Source of the DNA: Bacteroidales bacterium
GTDB taxonomy: Bacteria > Bacteroidota > Bacteroidia > Bacteroidales > UBA932
Reading direction: 5' to 3'
Assembly (NCBI GenBank): GCA_017455065.1
Contig: JAFTBU010000055.1
Span: forward strand, 1 to 37,741
DNA: 37,741 nucleotides
A program made the translations under genes and the position numbers. Shown here one piece after another: positions 23,063 to 31,911 of the stretch; within the stretch, counting starts at the first letter, position 1, and every line of letters starts with the position of its first letter. Under the pieces are notes generated by a model. The model ran no database searches. It was not told the origin of the DNA and saw only the letters and a list, made by a program, of their open reading frames with translations.

Positions 23063-24202
23063 CTATTTATTATTTATGTCGAATTTGATACCTGCCTCGA
23101 AGTTAAGCATGAGAGGATGGTCTGTCCTGATGCTCCTGGGCTGGTTGGACTTGAAATAGTAGCGGACAGCCGGATCGATGTAGATACCCACGTTGCGCGA
23201 CAGCTTGAACTCCACGCCGAAACCAAGGCCCGCAGAGAACTGGAAGCCGCTGGCAGGCTCGCTGACCGACTTGTGCAGAGGGTCGTCCCTGAGGGAGAAC
23301 TTGTTGGACAAGCAATACTCGGCTGCACCTCCGGCGAAGGTATAGAAACGGAACACATCCGTATTGAAGAAGTCGTAGTAAAGGTTTACAGGCACACCCA
23401 GGTACTGCTGCACATTGCTCACGTCCCCGGTGTAGCTTCCGTAGGAGCCCAGGAACGAGCGGCTCAGGAGGGTATAGTTCACACCTGCGCCGACGGAGAA
23501 CCTGGGGCTGAGTCCGAAACGGATGCCGAGGCCGAAGGAGACGGGGACGCCGTAGGTGGACGCGGAATTCTCCGTGACCATGCTGCTGGCGGAACCCTCT
23601 CCGGGGGCGCCGTATCCGCGGCGGGAGAAAGTGCGGCCGGCGTCATTGCCACCGATCATACCGTCTGCGACAAGCGAGATGACGGTGCGGCCGGACGCCT
23701 CCCTGTCCTCAAAAGCCATGAGGGCGAAAGGATCGGCGTCCGGGACCGTCGTCGCCGGAGTGGAATGCTCCGGGGTGACCTCAGGAGCCTGTGCGGTCAC
23801 AGGGCCGGAAGTCGTATTTGTTTTAGTAGGTGTGTCAGTCACGGTGGCCGTCGTAACGGCGGCAGGGGTCTTGGAAGTGCGTGCAAAAGCACGGAGCCTC
23901 TCCGGTGCGGGGATGTCCGCAGGGATTTCAAGCTGCGCGGGAGAAGAAAGCTGGGCGAACATATCGCCGGTGGAATGGATGCGGCTTTCAGACCGGCCGG
24001 GCAGGAAGATCACTGCGGCGAGGGCGGCAACGGATGCAAGGGCAGGGACGGCCCACCTCAGCCATGCGGCCGGGGCGGCGGCGGTGCCCGATGCTATCCT
24101 GGAAGATACGGCACGCCAGACCCGCGAGGGTGCTTTCACCTCCGCGTTCTCTATCATGGATCTCACTTGGAGATCGAAATCGTCGAATTCTGTCTGTCGC
24201 AT
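23063..24202 (-). CDS. Dual-membrane anti-sigma factor with outer-membrane beta-barrel
   Basis: A 379-residue protein with three parts: a short cytoplasmic N-terminus (1-45, MRQTEFDDFDLQVRSMIENA...PSRVWRAVSSRI) of anti-sigma type, one inner-membrane helix (about 46-68), a Thr/Pro/Ala-rich disordered linker (about 100-165), and a C-terminal 8-stranded barrel (about 190-379) with alternating strands such as GVPVSFGLGIRFGLS and VEFKLSRNVGIYIDPAVRYYF. This is the layout of the Dma (dual membrane-spanning anti-sigma) proteins described in Bacteroides, which link the outer membrane to an ECF sigma factor. It begins 1 nt after the sigma gene. The family call rests on architecture and context. Confidence 0.78.
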   Translation of the reverse strand: MRQTEFDDFDLQVRSMIENAEVKAPSRVWRAVSSRIASGTAAAPAAWLRWAVPALASVAALAAVIFLPGRSESRIHSTGDMFAQLSSPAQLEIPADIPAPERLRAFARTSKTPAAVTTATVTDTPTKTNTTSGPVTAQAPEVTPEHSTPATTVPDADPFALMAFEDREASGRTVISLVADGMIGGNDAGRTFSRRGYGAPGEGSASSMVTENSASTYGVPVSFGLGIRFGLSPRFSVGAGVNYTLLSRSFLGSYGSYTGDVSNVQQYLGVPVNLYYDFFNTDVFRFYTFAGGAAEYCLSNKFSLRDDPLHKSVSEPASGFQFSAGLGFGVEFKLSRNVGIYIDPAVRYYFKSNQPRSIRTDHPLMLNFEAGIKFDINNK

Positions 24203-24203
24203 C

Positions 24204-24761
24204 TCAATGCTTTTTGATCCTGCTCTGCAACAACGCCCGGGCCCTGAGGAGCTGCGAGCGCGATGTAGTCTCGGAAATACCCAATTCTTCAGCTATCTCC
24301 TTGTGGGAGTAACCTTCTATCACATACATATTGAAGACCGTCCTGAAGCCTGCCGGTAACTCTGATATATAGGTCAACAATTCGTTGTAGCCTAAGTTCT
24401 GTACGGGAGTCGGCTCATCGCTCAATATGCTCCAAGCGGCATCCACGTCTTCGCTCTGCTTCAGTACGTCCTTTTTCCTGAGACTCATCAGTGCAGTGTT
24501 GACAAAGATCTTGCGGGCCCAGCCTTCGAAGGATCCCTCCCCCAAATAGCTGCCAAGCTTGGAAAACAGGGTCACAAACCCATCCTGAAGTACATCTTCC
24601 GCAGATTCCCTGTCTCCCATATAGCGCAGGCAAATGGCAAACATTTTGCGGGACAGCATGTCGTAGATGGCCTTCTGGGACCTGGGGTCGCCTTCCTTGG
24701 CGCCCTGAATCCAATCTGATTCCCGTGTATTAAGATGCTCCTTGGATTTAAAAAGTTGCAT
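24204..24761 (-). CDS. ECF sigma factor (sigma-70 family)
   Basis: A 185-residue ECF sigma. Region 2 is at about 30-95, with MGDRESAEDVLQDGFVTLFSKL and GWARKIFVNTALMSLRKK. Region 4 is at about 130-180, with LPAGFRTVFNMYVIEGYSHKEIAEELGISETTSRSQLLRARALL, a helix-turn-helix for the -35 region. The directly following gene encodes its probable membrane-spanning anti-sigma factor, so it should be released on an outer-membrane signal. No obvious autoregulatory promoter was identified; the upstream region is AT-rich and shared with the divergent TPR gene. Confidence 0.93.
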   Translation of the reverse strand: MQLFKSKEHLNTRESDWIQGAKEGDPRSQKAIYDMLSRKMFAICLRYMGDRESAEDVLQDGFVTLFSKLGSYLGEGSFEGWARKIFVNTALMSLRKKDVLKQSEDVDAAWSILSDEPTPVQNLGYNELLTYISELPAGFRTVFNMYVIEGYSHKEIAEELGISETTSRSQLLRARALLQSRIKKH

Positions 24762-24813
24762 CGGCCAATTTAATATGGCACGAAAATAGCCAAAAAATCT
24801 CTCAAAAAAGTAG

Positions 24814-24821
24814 TATTTTTG
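24814..24821 (+). promoter_or_regulatory. -7 box for the TPR/EnvC operon
   Basis: TATTTTTG ends 8 nt before the ATG at 24830, in an AT-rich divergent region, predicting a leaderless mRNA. Confidence 0.5.
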
Positions 24822-24829
24822 TATTTGTT

Positions 24830-26068
24830 ATGCGCAAAGTTTTTTTAATCATGGGCATCCTGCTGTGCTCCCTCACAGCCCTGGCACAGACTCCTCTGCA
24901 GAAAAATGTGGACGGGGCCATACTGGACGCGGTGAAGGACTTCGAGTCCGGAAACCGGGACTCAGCCCTCAAGAAACTTTCCGCCATCCTGGAGATCATC
25001 CCCGACAGCGACGCAGCACATTACTATTTCGGAGCCTACAGCTACTCCGCCGGTGACATCGATGCCGCAGAGAAGCATTTCATGAGGGCAGCCGAGCTGG
25101 ACAGCACCAACCTCTGGTACCAGGACGCCCTGGCCACCCTGTACACCGACACCGGCCGGCCCGGGGCTGCCGCGGAGATCTACGCCCGCCTGCTGGAGAA
25201 AAGCCCTTCGCAGTATCACAATTATTTCATACTGACCCTGTTGGGAGACAGGGCGGGGACCCTCGGAAAGCTGGACGAAGCGATGGACTGGTACGAAAAG
25301 GCCTTGGAGATGGAACCGGAATATACTCCGGCGAAGCTCGGGAAAGCCGAAATCTTCCGCATCCGCAGGGACTTCCCCGCATATTTCGGGATACTGCGCT
25401 CCGTGGCGGCAGACCCCATGATTGCACCGGAGCCCAAGACCCAGTTTTTCGCCACTACCTTCTCGGCATATTCCCAGATGCTCTTCCCCGCTTTCCCGGC
25501 GGACATCCGCGCCATCATGGACGCGATGGTGGAGGCCCATCCTGACAATGACGCCGTCCACACCCTCAATCTCGAAGTGCTGCTGGCGCTCCAGGACATG
25601 GAAGGGGTCATCCGCGAGTGCGAAGTCATCATCGGCATGGACCCCGCCGACAGCGCCGCGCTGCTGCAGTGCTACAGCCTCATGGGAGACTGCCATTATT
25701 CCCTCGGAGAGCACCAGAAGGCCTTCGATTCGTACGAAAAGGCCCTGAAGGTCAATCCCGGGTACTGCCCCGTGCTGAACAACTACGCCTACTACCTCAG
25801 CCAGCAGGGCAAGAAACTGCGCAAAGCGCTGAAGATGAGCAAGTACACCATCGAGCAGGAACCCGACAACCCCACCTACCTCGACACCTACGGCTGGCTG
25901 CTGCACCTGCTCGGCAGGGACAAGGACGCCAAGCCCGTCTTCAAGCATGCGATGATCTACGGAGGCAAGGACAGCGCCGTGGTCACAGCCCACTACGCGG
26001 AAGTGCTGCGCAAGCTCGGGGAGAATGACGTAGCCGACTATTACCAGAGACTTTCCGAAAGCAAATGA
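24830..26068 (+). CDS. Exported tetratricopeptide repeat protein
   Basis: A 412-residue protein with a signal peptide (MRKVFLIMGILLCSLTALA). TPR motifs run through the mature chain, for example AHYYFGAYSYSAGDIDAAEKHFMRAAELD (split around residue 62-90), DEAMDWYEKALEMEPEY (about 150-166), HQKAFDSYEKALKVNPGY and AYYLSQQGKKLRKALKMSKY. It probably acts as a periplasmic scaffold. Its stop overlaps the start of the EnvC-like gene (ATGA), suggesting a joint role in envelope or peptidoglycan remodelling. The pairing of TPR and EnvC genes is common in Bacteroidales, often with a DUF4292 lipoprotein between them that is missing here. Confidence 0.85.
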   Translation: MRKVFLIMGILLCSLTALAQTPLQKNVDGAILDAVKDFESGNRDSALKKLSAILEIIPDSDAAHYYFGAYSYSAGDIDAAEKHFMRAAELDSTNLWYQDALATLYTDTGRPGAAAEIYARLLEKSPSQYHNYFILTLLGDRAGTLGKLDEAMDWYEKALEMEPEYTPAKLGKAEIFRIRRDFPAYFGILRSVAADPMIAPEPKTQFFATTFSAYSQMLFPAFPADIRAIMDAMVEAHPDNDAVHTLNLEVLLALQDMEGVIRECEVIIGMDPADSAALLQCYSLMGDCHYSLGEHQKAFDSYEKALKVNPGYCPVLNNYAYYLSQQGKKLRKALKMSKYTIEQEPDNPTYLDTYGWLLHLLGRDKDAKPVFKHAMIYGGKDSAVVTAHYAEVLRKLGENDVADYYQRLSESK

Positions 26069-27270
26069 GACCACTCTACCGCATACTCCTGACCGCACTG
26101 CTCTGCCTGACCGGCACCGGGCTGGCGGCACAGAACGTTTCCGACAAGGAAGCGGAGCGTGACCGTCTCCAGAAAGAAATCTCCATACTCGAAAAGCAGA
26201 TCAAGGACAACCAGAAGCAGAGCAACAGCGCCCTGTCCTCCCTCTCGCTGGTGCGCAAGAAAGTCGAGACCCGCCGCAAGCTTCTCAACCGGAGCGAGCA
26301 CGAGATACGGGTGCTCGACGATTCCATCTACGCCCGCCAGCGCGAGATCAACAGGATCACCGAGCGGCTGGACACCATGACCTATTATTATGGCAAGCTG
26401 GTCAAGAACGCCTACAAAAACCGCGACGCCCGCATCTGGTACATGTACATACTCGCCAGCGACAACCTCAACCAGGCCAGCCGCCGCTACGGCTACCTGC
26501 GCAACCTCTCCGGGGAGATGAACTCCCAGGCCGCCAGGATCAAGGAGTCCAGGGCGGAGCTGGAGCAAAAGGTGGAGTCTCTGAAAGAGACCAGGGCGGA
26601 GGCGGAGGTCATGCGGCGCGAGCACAAGGCGGGATTGGATTCGCTGCGCCGGGAAGAGGCCGACGCCCAGAAGCTGGTCAAGCAGCTGAACACCTACAAG
26701 ACCCGCTACCAGTCCCAGCTGAACACCAAGAAAAAGCAGGTGGATGCCCTCGACCGCCAGATACGCGACATGATCAACAAGGCCATGGCCGCCTCATCCA
26801 AGAGCAGCGGCAAGGCCGGGAGCGCCAAGACCAGCACCGCCGTAGACACCAAGCTGGCGGGGCAGTTCGAAGCCAACAAGGGCAAGCTCCCCTGGCCGGT
26901 GGAAGGTGTGATAATGGAAAGTTTCGGCCAGCACTACCATCCGGTGTACAAGACCGTCAAGCTGCCGTTCAACAACGGAGTCAATGTGGCCGTGGATCCC
27001 GGTTCCGAGGTGAAAGCAGTGTTCGACGGTGAAGTGCGCCAGGTCATCGTGATGCCCGGATACAACAAATGCGTGCTCGTCCAGCACGGCAACTACTTCA
27101 CCTTCTACTGCAAACTCGCCTCAGTCAATGTCAAGGCGGGACAAAAAATCACGACCGGGCAAGTGCTCGGCCGTGTAGATACAATTTCGGGGGAAACCCA
27201 GGTCCATTTCCAACTCTGGAAAGACAGGACCCCCCAGAATCCTGAAAACTGGTTGAAGCCTAGAGGTTAG
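26065..27270 (+). CDS. EnvC-like murein hydrolase activator (coiled coil + degenerate LytM)
   Basis: A 401-residue protein with a signal peptide (about 1-22), long coiled coil (25-240), low-complexity linker (241-262) and C-terminal LytM/M23 domain (275-398). The zinc ligands are lost: the HxGxD site reads NNGVN (303-307), the YxHL site reads YCKL (348-351), and only His381 of the last motif remains (VHFQLW). It is therefore a non-catalytic activator of amidases, as EnvC is, acting in the periplasm at septation. The 3' end overlaps the convergent mdh gene by 11 bp. Confidence 0.9.
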   Translation: MRPLYRILLTALLCLTGTGLAAQNVSDKEAERDRLQKEISILEKQIKDNQKQSNSALSSLSLVRKKVETRRKLLNRSEHEIRVLDDSIYARQREINRITERLDTMTYYYGKLVKNAYKNRDARIWYMYILASDNLNQASRRYGYLRNLSGEMNSQAARIKESRAELEQKVESLKETRAEAEVMRREHKAGLDSLRREEADAQKLVKQLNTYKTRYQSQLNTKKKQVDALDRQIRDMINKAMAASSKSSGKAGSAKTSTAVDTKLAGQFEANKGKLPWPVEGVIMESFGQHYHPVYKTVKLPFNNGVNVAVDPGSEVKAVFDGEVRQVIVMPGYNKCVLVQHGNYFTFYCKLASVNVKAGQKITTGQVLGRVDTISGETQVHFQLWKDRTPQNPENWLKPRG

Positions 27271-28252
27271 GGTTCATCTTGCTCCAGTCGGCGATGGCGG
27301 GGATGATGCCGAGTTCGATGATTTCGTCACGCATCCTGCACAGATGCTCGTAAGAAGCAGTCAGGTCTCCCATTTCTTTCTTGGTACCGACGGGCTTGGT
27401 GAAGTGCACGCCGTCAGCGTCGATGAATGAAGGCATAGCCATCATCACATGCTCGTATCCGAGTTCAGGAGAATTGACATAGCAACCGGAAGGAAGGACG
27501 AACTTGCGTCCTCCCATGGCAGCCTCAATCATCTTCACAGCGTTGTAGGCAGGGCTCTGGAAAGAGCTGCGGCCACGGAGCTTGATGATGTTGGAACCGC
27601 CGGAAACCGTGGTCTTGCGGATGGCCGCCCATTTCTCTTCGGAAAGATTGAACTCGGAGATGGGCTTGCCGTCGATCTTGGCGTTGCTGGCAAAAACTGC
27701 CATGGACTCACCGTGTCCGCCATAAGTGTAGGCGTCGGTGACTTTGTACTGGAGCACTCCGAATTCGGCTGCGAGAGCCTCCTGGAGACGGGTGGTATCG
27801 AGAGCTGCAAGGGTCGTGACCTGCTCGGGCTTGAGTCCGGAATGCAGGAGGACCACCAGACCGGTAAGGTCTGCAGGGTTGAAAATCACCACGATATGTT
27901 TCACGTCAGGGCAATATTTCCTGACATCTTCGCCGAAGTCCTCGGCAATCTTACAGTTTCCTTTCAGAAGGTCTTCACGGGTCATACCCTCTTTACGGGG
28001 AGCACCGCCTGAAGAAAGGATGTACTTAGCGTCTTTGTATGCAACTGCGGGGTCCGTTGTCCAGGTGACGTTTGCACCAGGGAAGGCGCAATGGTCGATT
28101 TCTGCCGCTACGCCGCGGACACCGGGCTCGTAAACATCATAAAGACAGATGTTCGGAGTAAGTCCGAGCATCAAAGCTGACTGTGCCATGTTGGAACCGA
28201 TCATACCACCTGCACCTACGATCGTCAGCTTCTCATTTGTCAAAAAATCCAT
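27260..28252 (-). CDS. mdh: Malate dehydrogenase
   Basis: A 330-residue NAD-dependent dehydrogenase of the LDH/MDH superfamily. Nucleotide-binding loop VGAGGMIGSNMAQ is near residues 11-23, ILSSGGAPRKEGMTREDLL is the active-site loop, and VIFNPADLTG and the catalytic His in TYGGHGESM follow. It interconverts malate and oxaloacetate, serving the fumarate-succinate branch in anaerobic Bacteroidales. The frame is open upstream to 28336, through the promoter; the ATG at 28252 (MDFLTNEKLTIVG) is chosen. Leader of about 40 nt from the -7 box at 28294-28301. Confidence 0.93.
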   Translation of the reverse strand: MDFLTNEKLTIVGAGGMIGSNMAQSALMLGLTPNICLYDVYEPGVRGVAAEIDHCAFPGANVTWTTDPAVAYKDAKYILSSGGAPRKEGMTREDLLKGNCKIAEDFGEDVRKYCPDVKHIVVIFNPADLTGLVVLLHSGLKPEQVTTLAALDTTRLQEALAAEFGVLQYKVTDAYTYGGHGESMAVFASNAKIDGKPISEFNLSEEKWAAIRKTTVSGGSNIIKLRGRSSFQSPAYNAVKMIEAAMGGRKFVLPSGCYVNSPELGYEHVMMAMPSFIDADGVHFTKPVGTKKEMGDLTASYEHLCRMRDEIIELGIIPAIADWSKMNPNL

Positions 28253-28293
28253 GTCGTTATCTATAAAAATACCTGTCTTTTTCAAAAGCGGCA

Positions 28294-28320
28294 CAAATAT
28301 ACAAAAAATCATTATCTTTG
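28294..28320. promoter_or_regulatory. Face-to-face divergent promoter, mdh / phosphopantetheinyl transferase
   Basis: CAAATATA (28294-28301) is the minus-strand box TATATTTG for mdh and TATCTTTG (28313-28320) the plus-strand box for the transferase. They are 11 nt apart and outward-facing, the same design as at 4210-4244. Confidence 0.6.
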
Positions 28321-28338
28321 TGGTGTTATAAAACATTT

Positions 28339-28980
28339 ATGGCACTATATCTTATTAAAGATCTTGACGATGACTACCACTCGCGACTAGGTGTTTGGAA
28401 AGTCGAAGAGTCAGAAGCGGAGCTCAGAGCTCTCACATCCATTCCGACAGACGAGCTGGAGGAAATTTCTTATATCAAGAGTGAATCCCTTCGCAGGCAG
28501 AAGCTTGCAGTCCGGGCATTGTTGGACGCACTTTTCGAGGAAAAGGTTTATCTCAGTCACCATGACAACGGCAAACCGTACCTGGAAAACAACGCTATCA
28601 ACATCAGTATCACCCACACAGACAAATACGTCGCTGTCATATTGAATGACAACGACGAAGTGGGCATTGACTGCGAATCGCTGGACCGCGATTTCTCGGC
28701 AGTCGAGAAAAAGGCTCTCTCAGAAGACGAGATCGACGATCTCGACGACGAGAAGCGCAACGAGCAGCTGGCCATCTACTGGTGCGCCAAGGAAGCTGTC
28801 TACAAGAAGCTCTCCCAATACAACGTGGACTTCGCCGAGCAGATTGAAATCTCAGAGTTCAGGATGCGCAGTGAAGGAGAACTCGAGGCCACATTCATAA
28901 ACAAAGATGGTTATGAAGAGAACCTCGAGCTCCAATACATCACTTTCGACCGCCACGTACTCGTCTGGGTCGTCAGCTGA
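28339..28980 (+). CDS. 4'-phosphopantetheinyl transferase (Sfp type)
   Basis: A 213-residue protein that moves phosphopantetheine from CoA onto carrier proteins. The two magnesium/CoA motifs are present: GIDCESLDRDF (109-119) and WCAKEAVYKKL (148-158), preceded by NGKPYL and ISITHTDKYVAV. The frame opens with a TTG at 28318 inside the promoter box, so the ATG at 28339 (MALYLIKDL) is the start, 18 nt after the box. Its stop lies 3 nt from the convergent CE15 gene. The partner carrier protein is not in the window. Confidence 0.88.
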   Translation: MALYLIKDLDDDYHSRLGVWKVEESEAELRALTSIPTDELEEISYIKSESLRRQKLAVRALLDALFEEKVYLSHHDNGKPYLENNAINISITHTDKYVAVILNDNDEVGIDCESLDRDFSAVEKKALSEDEIDDLDDEKRNEQLAIYWCAKEAVYKKLSQYNVDFAEQIEISEFRMRSEGELEATFINKDGYEENLELQYITFDRHVLVWVVS

Positions 28981-28983
28981 TTC

Positions 28984-30306
28984 CTACAGGTGTTTCTTTA
29001 TGAACTCAAGATAGTAAGTCCAGTCTTGAGGCATCACACCGTGTCCACCCTCGTGGATCACGTAACCGAGCGTACTGTACACAGGATGGTCGGCTGCGGG
29101 GACTTCGTCCACCTTGGCGCCGGGGTACAGGGCATCCTTTCCGAAGAGTTCATACACCTTGGCGGCTTCGACGGCAGCCACCCATTCGCCCTTGGAGTCT
29201 GACCAAGTGTCGGTGGTACCGGTCTGGAGCAGCAGCGGACGGGGTGCGATCAGGGCGACCAGCAGGTTGGCGTCCACGGGCAGCTCGTTCACGCGGTCTG
29301 CGTAGGTGGAATAATTGTAGCAGAACTGATACCTGTAACGGCTCTCGGCGGTGATGTGGGCCACATTCTCGCCGTAGTTGCGGCGGCTGATGGCGGCACC
29401 GCCCTCACCGGAGCAGCTGGGGATGACCACGGCGAAGCGGGGATCCCTGGCGGCGGTCCAGATGGTGGTCTTGCCGAGGCGTGAGCAGCCCGTCAGGGCT
29501 ATCCTCTTGGCATCGATGTCCTTGTCCTTCTCGAAATAGTCCATGACGGTGCTGATGCCCCATGCCCATGCGGAGATGGTGCCCCACTCGTCATTGGCAG
29601 GCTGGGTCTGGCCGTCTTTGAAGAAGAGTCCGCGCACTCCGACTTTCCATCCGTCCTTGTTGTCCGGCTCGATGTCGGTGTAGCACAGGGTGGCGAAGCC
29701 GTAGCCGGCTTCCAGGAAGGTCTTGATGGTCTCATCCATGCCGAATCTCGGACGGGCGGGAGCCCCTGCGGGCATGGGAGGCATTTCCACTTTGACCCTC
29801 TGGCCGGTGGCGGGATCCCATCTGGTGCCAGGCTTCACTCCGGGATCGGAGACTGCCAGATTGTTCTGCGAGAAGCTGAGGTTCAGCAGCAGCGGGGCAG
29901 GGCCTTTCACATTCTTGGGAAGATAGATCAGCACATCGACGCTGGGTCCGTCAGGCTTGTCTGAGAGATACACCGTGACCTGCTTGCGATTGGCGAGTCC
30001 GCCGAATCCCTGGTCTTCGATCACGTCATAGCGAAGCTTAGGTTTGGGAGCGGCCCACTTTCCGTACTCGTAAGTCTCGAAGAGCTTGACGATTTCGGGG
30101 CGGCGCTTCTTCATCCACTGGCGGGCGTTCTTGACCTTCTTGCCATTGTTCATGACCAGGGGGTCGGGAAGCCCGAGTTTGTAATCACCCACTTTGGATT
30201 CATCGTAGTTGACGGGGATGCCCGCAACCACGTCGTTCTGGGCTGACACCGACGCCGTAGCGAACACGGCGAGTGCCAGTGACAGGAATAATGCTTTTCC
30301 GTTCAT
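28984..30306 (-). CDS. CE15 family glucuronoyl methylesterase-like hydrolase
   Basis: A 440-residue exported alpha/beta hydrolase with a signal peptide (about 1-22, VSA|QN). The CE15 nucleophile motif GCSRLGK has Ser275. SCSGEGGAA supplies Glu301, the acidic residue seen in bacterial CE15, and HEGGHGV supplies His422. CE15 enzymes cleave ester bonds between glucuronic acid of xylan and lignin or methanol; related bacterial members may have other substrates. It is a single gene with no adjacent xylan genes. Confidence 0.85.
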   Translation of the reverse strand: MNGKALFLSLALAVFATASVSAQNDVVAGIPVNYDESKVGDYKLGLPDPLVMNNGKKVKNARQWMKKRRPEIVKLFETYEYGKWAAPKPKLRYDVIEDQGFGGLANRKQVTVYLSDKPDGPSVDVLIYLPKNVKGPAPLLLNLSFSQNNLAVSDPGVKPGTRWDPATGQRVKVEMPPMPAGAPARPRFGMDETIKTFLEAGYGFATLCYTDIEPDNKDGWKVGVRGLFFKDGQTQPANDEWGTISAWAWGISTVMDYFEKDKDIDAKRIALTGCSRLGKTTIWTAARDPRFAVVIPSCSGEGGAAISRRNYGENVAHITAESRYRYQFCYNYSTYADRVNELPVDANLLVALIAPRPLLLQTGTTDTWSDSKGEWVAAVEAAKVYELFGKDALYPGAKVDEVPAADHPVYSTLGYVIHEGGHGVMPQDWTYYLEFIKKHL

Positions 30307-30436
30307 GATGATATAAGGTTAACGTTAGTGTCTTTGCGCAATTATAGCTATTTTCAGACACAATCAGAAGGAATTTTTCTAAATTTACGGCATCGTTTTT
30401 GATAATACACTTCATCACTAACCAATATTATCTATT

Positions 30437-30868
30437 ATGAAAGCGATTAAAATCATTGCTGCAAGCATCATGCTTCTTTGCGGAGCATTGTTTGCAAACG
30501 CCCAGCCCGGCGGCGCACGCGGACAGCGTGGCGGCGGCCAGCAGTTCGATCCCGAGCAGATGGTCCAGATGAGGGTTGACTACATGAAGGAGTCCCTGAA
30601 ACTCACCGCAGACCAGGTTACCAAGCTCACCGCAGTCTTCAAGAAACAGAATGAAGAGATGGGCAAGCTGATGCAGGGTGGCGGCCAGCCCGACATGGAA
30701 GCTTTCCAGAAACTCCGTGAGGCTGAGAACGCAGAGCTCAAGAAGATCCTCACCGCTGAGCAGTTCAAGACTTATGAGGAGTCCATGCAGCGCGGCTTCG
30801 GCGGCGGACGCGGACAGCGCGGCCCCGGTGGCGGACGTGAGGGCATCCAGATGAGGGAAAGACAGTAA
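30437..30868 (+). CDS. Small exported DUF4890-like protein with Gly/Arg-rich ends
   Basis: A 143-residue protein with a signal peptide (ALFANA|QPGG). A helical core of about residues 45-115 contains LKLTADQVTKL and LKKILTAEQFKTYEE, two LTxxQ-type motifs as in Spy/CpxP-like periplasmic proteins. Both flanks are rich in Gly and Arg (ARGQRGGGQQ, GGGRGQRGPGGGR). This fits DUF4890-type proteins of Bacteroidota; role possibly chaperone-like or metal/stress binding. It ends 8 nt before the TIM-barrel lipoprotein gene and is probably cotranscribed. Confidence 0.7.
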   Translation: MKAIKIIAASIMLLCGALFANAQPGGARGQRGGGQQFDPEQMVQMRVDYMKESLKLTADQVTKLTAVFKKQNEEMGKLMQGGGQPDMEAFQKLREAENAELKKILTAEQFKTYEESMQRGFGGGRGQRGPGGGREGIQMRERQ

Positions 30869-30876
30869 TATCCTTC

Positions 30877-31761
30877 ATGAAAAAGTATGCTTTGATTTAT
30901 GCCATCGCTTGCTTTGCGGCGATGGCTTTGTTTTGCTCCTGCAAGGGCGGAAAGGCCGCAGACGGGCCCCGTTTCAAGATTTCAGTCTGCGACTGGATGA
31001 TGATCAAACGCCAGCAGGACGGCGCCATAGAGCTGGCGGCAGAGCTCGGCTACGACGGTCTGGAAGCGGACATGAACACGCTTTCCGACTACCCTACTTT
31101 CCAGAGCCGTTTCAAAAACAATCCTGAAGAGCTTCAGAGGTACAAGGCCCTCGCCGAGGAAAAGGGCATAGAGATTTCTTCCGTGGCCATGTCCGGCTTC
31201 TACGGACAGCCCTTCGGCAAGCGCGACAGCTACATCGAGCCCGTGGCCGACTGCATCGAAGTGATGAAGGGGCTCGGAGTCAAGGTGTGCTTCCTGCCCT
31301 TGGGCATATATTCCGACATCCAGGCCGAGCCGGAGCTGCGTCCCATCGTGGTGGAGAGGCTGCGCACGGTAGGAAAGATGGCCCGCGAAGCCGGAGTCAT
31401 CATCGGCCTGGAGACCTCCCTGGACGCCGAAGGGGATCTCGCCCTGCTGAAGGAGATAGGCTGCGACGCGATCAAGATTTACTTCAAGTTCCAGAATCCT
31501 TTGGATAACGGCCGGGACATCCACAAAGAATTGCGCACCCTCGGTGCGGACAACATCTGCATGATCCATTGCACCAACACGGACGGCTTCCTCCTGAGAG
31601 ACGACCCCGAGCTGGACATGCCCGCCATCAAATCCACCCTCGAGGAGATAGGCTACAGCGGCTGGCTCGTCGTGGAGCGCTCCCGCGACGCCTCCCGCGT
31701 CCACGAGGTACCCTACAACTACGGCGAAAACTGCCGCTATCTTAAAGAAATATTCTCCTAG
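30877..31761 (+). CDS. Sugar phosphate isomerase/epimerase-like TIM-barrel lipoprotein
   Basis: A 294-residue protein with a lipoprotein-type signal (ACFAAMALFCSC, Cys22 probable anchor). The mature part is an AP-endonuclease-2/xylose isomerase-like TIM barrel: FKISVCDWMM, LGYDGLEADMN, GIEISSVAMSGFYG, VKVCFLPLGIYS, GVIIGLETSLDAEG, AIKIYFKFQNPL, ICMIHCTNTDG and WLVVERSRD, with acidic and His residues placed as in metal-dependent members. It probably acts on sugars outside the cytoplasm. Downstream is a bidirectional terminator and then tRNA-Ala. Confidence 0.83.
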   Translation: MKKYALIYAIACFAAMALFCSCKGGKAADGPRFKISVCDWMMIKRQQDGAIELAAELGYDGLEADMNTLSDYPTFQSRFKNNPEELQRYKALAEEKGIEISSVAMSGFYGQPFGKRDSYIEPVADCIEVMKGLGVKVCFLPLGIYSDIQAEPELRPIVVERLRTVGKMAREAGVIIGLETSLDAEGDLALLKEIGCDAIKIYFKFQNPLDNGRDIHKELRTLGADNICMIHCTNTDGFLLRDDPELDMPAIKSTLEEIGYSGWLVVERSRDASRVHEVPYNYGENCRYLKEIFS

Positions 31762-31766
31762 GAAAC

Positions 31767-31803
31767 AAAAAAAATCAAGCACCGTGTAAGTGCTTGATTT
31801 TTT
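31767..31803. terminator. Bidirectional rho-independent terminator
   Basis: AAATCAAGCAC (31772-31782) pairs with GTGCTTGATTT (31790-31800). A-runs before and T-runs after the stem make it work in both directions, ending the TIM-barrel mRNA on the plus strand and the tRNA-Ala transcript on the minus strand. Confidence 0.88.
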
Positions 31804-31805
31804 GG

Positions 31806-31878
31806 TGGAGATAAGGAGATTCGAACTCCTGACCCCCTGCTTGCAAAGCAGGTGCTCTACCAACTGAGCTATACCCCC
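31806..31878 (-). tRNA. tRNA-Ala (anticodon TGC)
   Basis: A 73-nt cloverleaf on the minus strand: acceptor GGGGGTA with TATCTCC (one or two G-T pairs), D-arm TAGCTCAGTTGGTAGAGCA, anticodon loop TTGCAAG giving TGC, T-arm with GTTCGAATC. This isoacceptor normally lies in the 16S-23S spacer next to tRNA-Ile(GAT); here it stands alone 5.7 kb from that tRNA. Confidence 0.95.
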
Positions 31879-31911
31879 GTGCTGAAAGCGGCTGCAAATA
31901 TATGAATAAAA

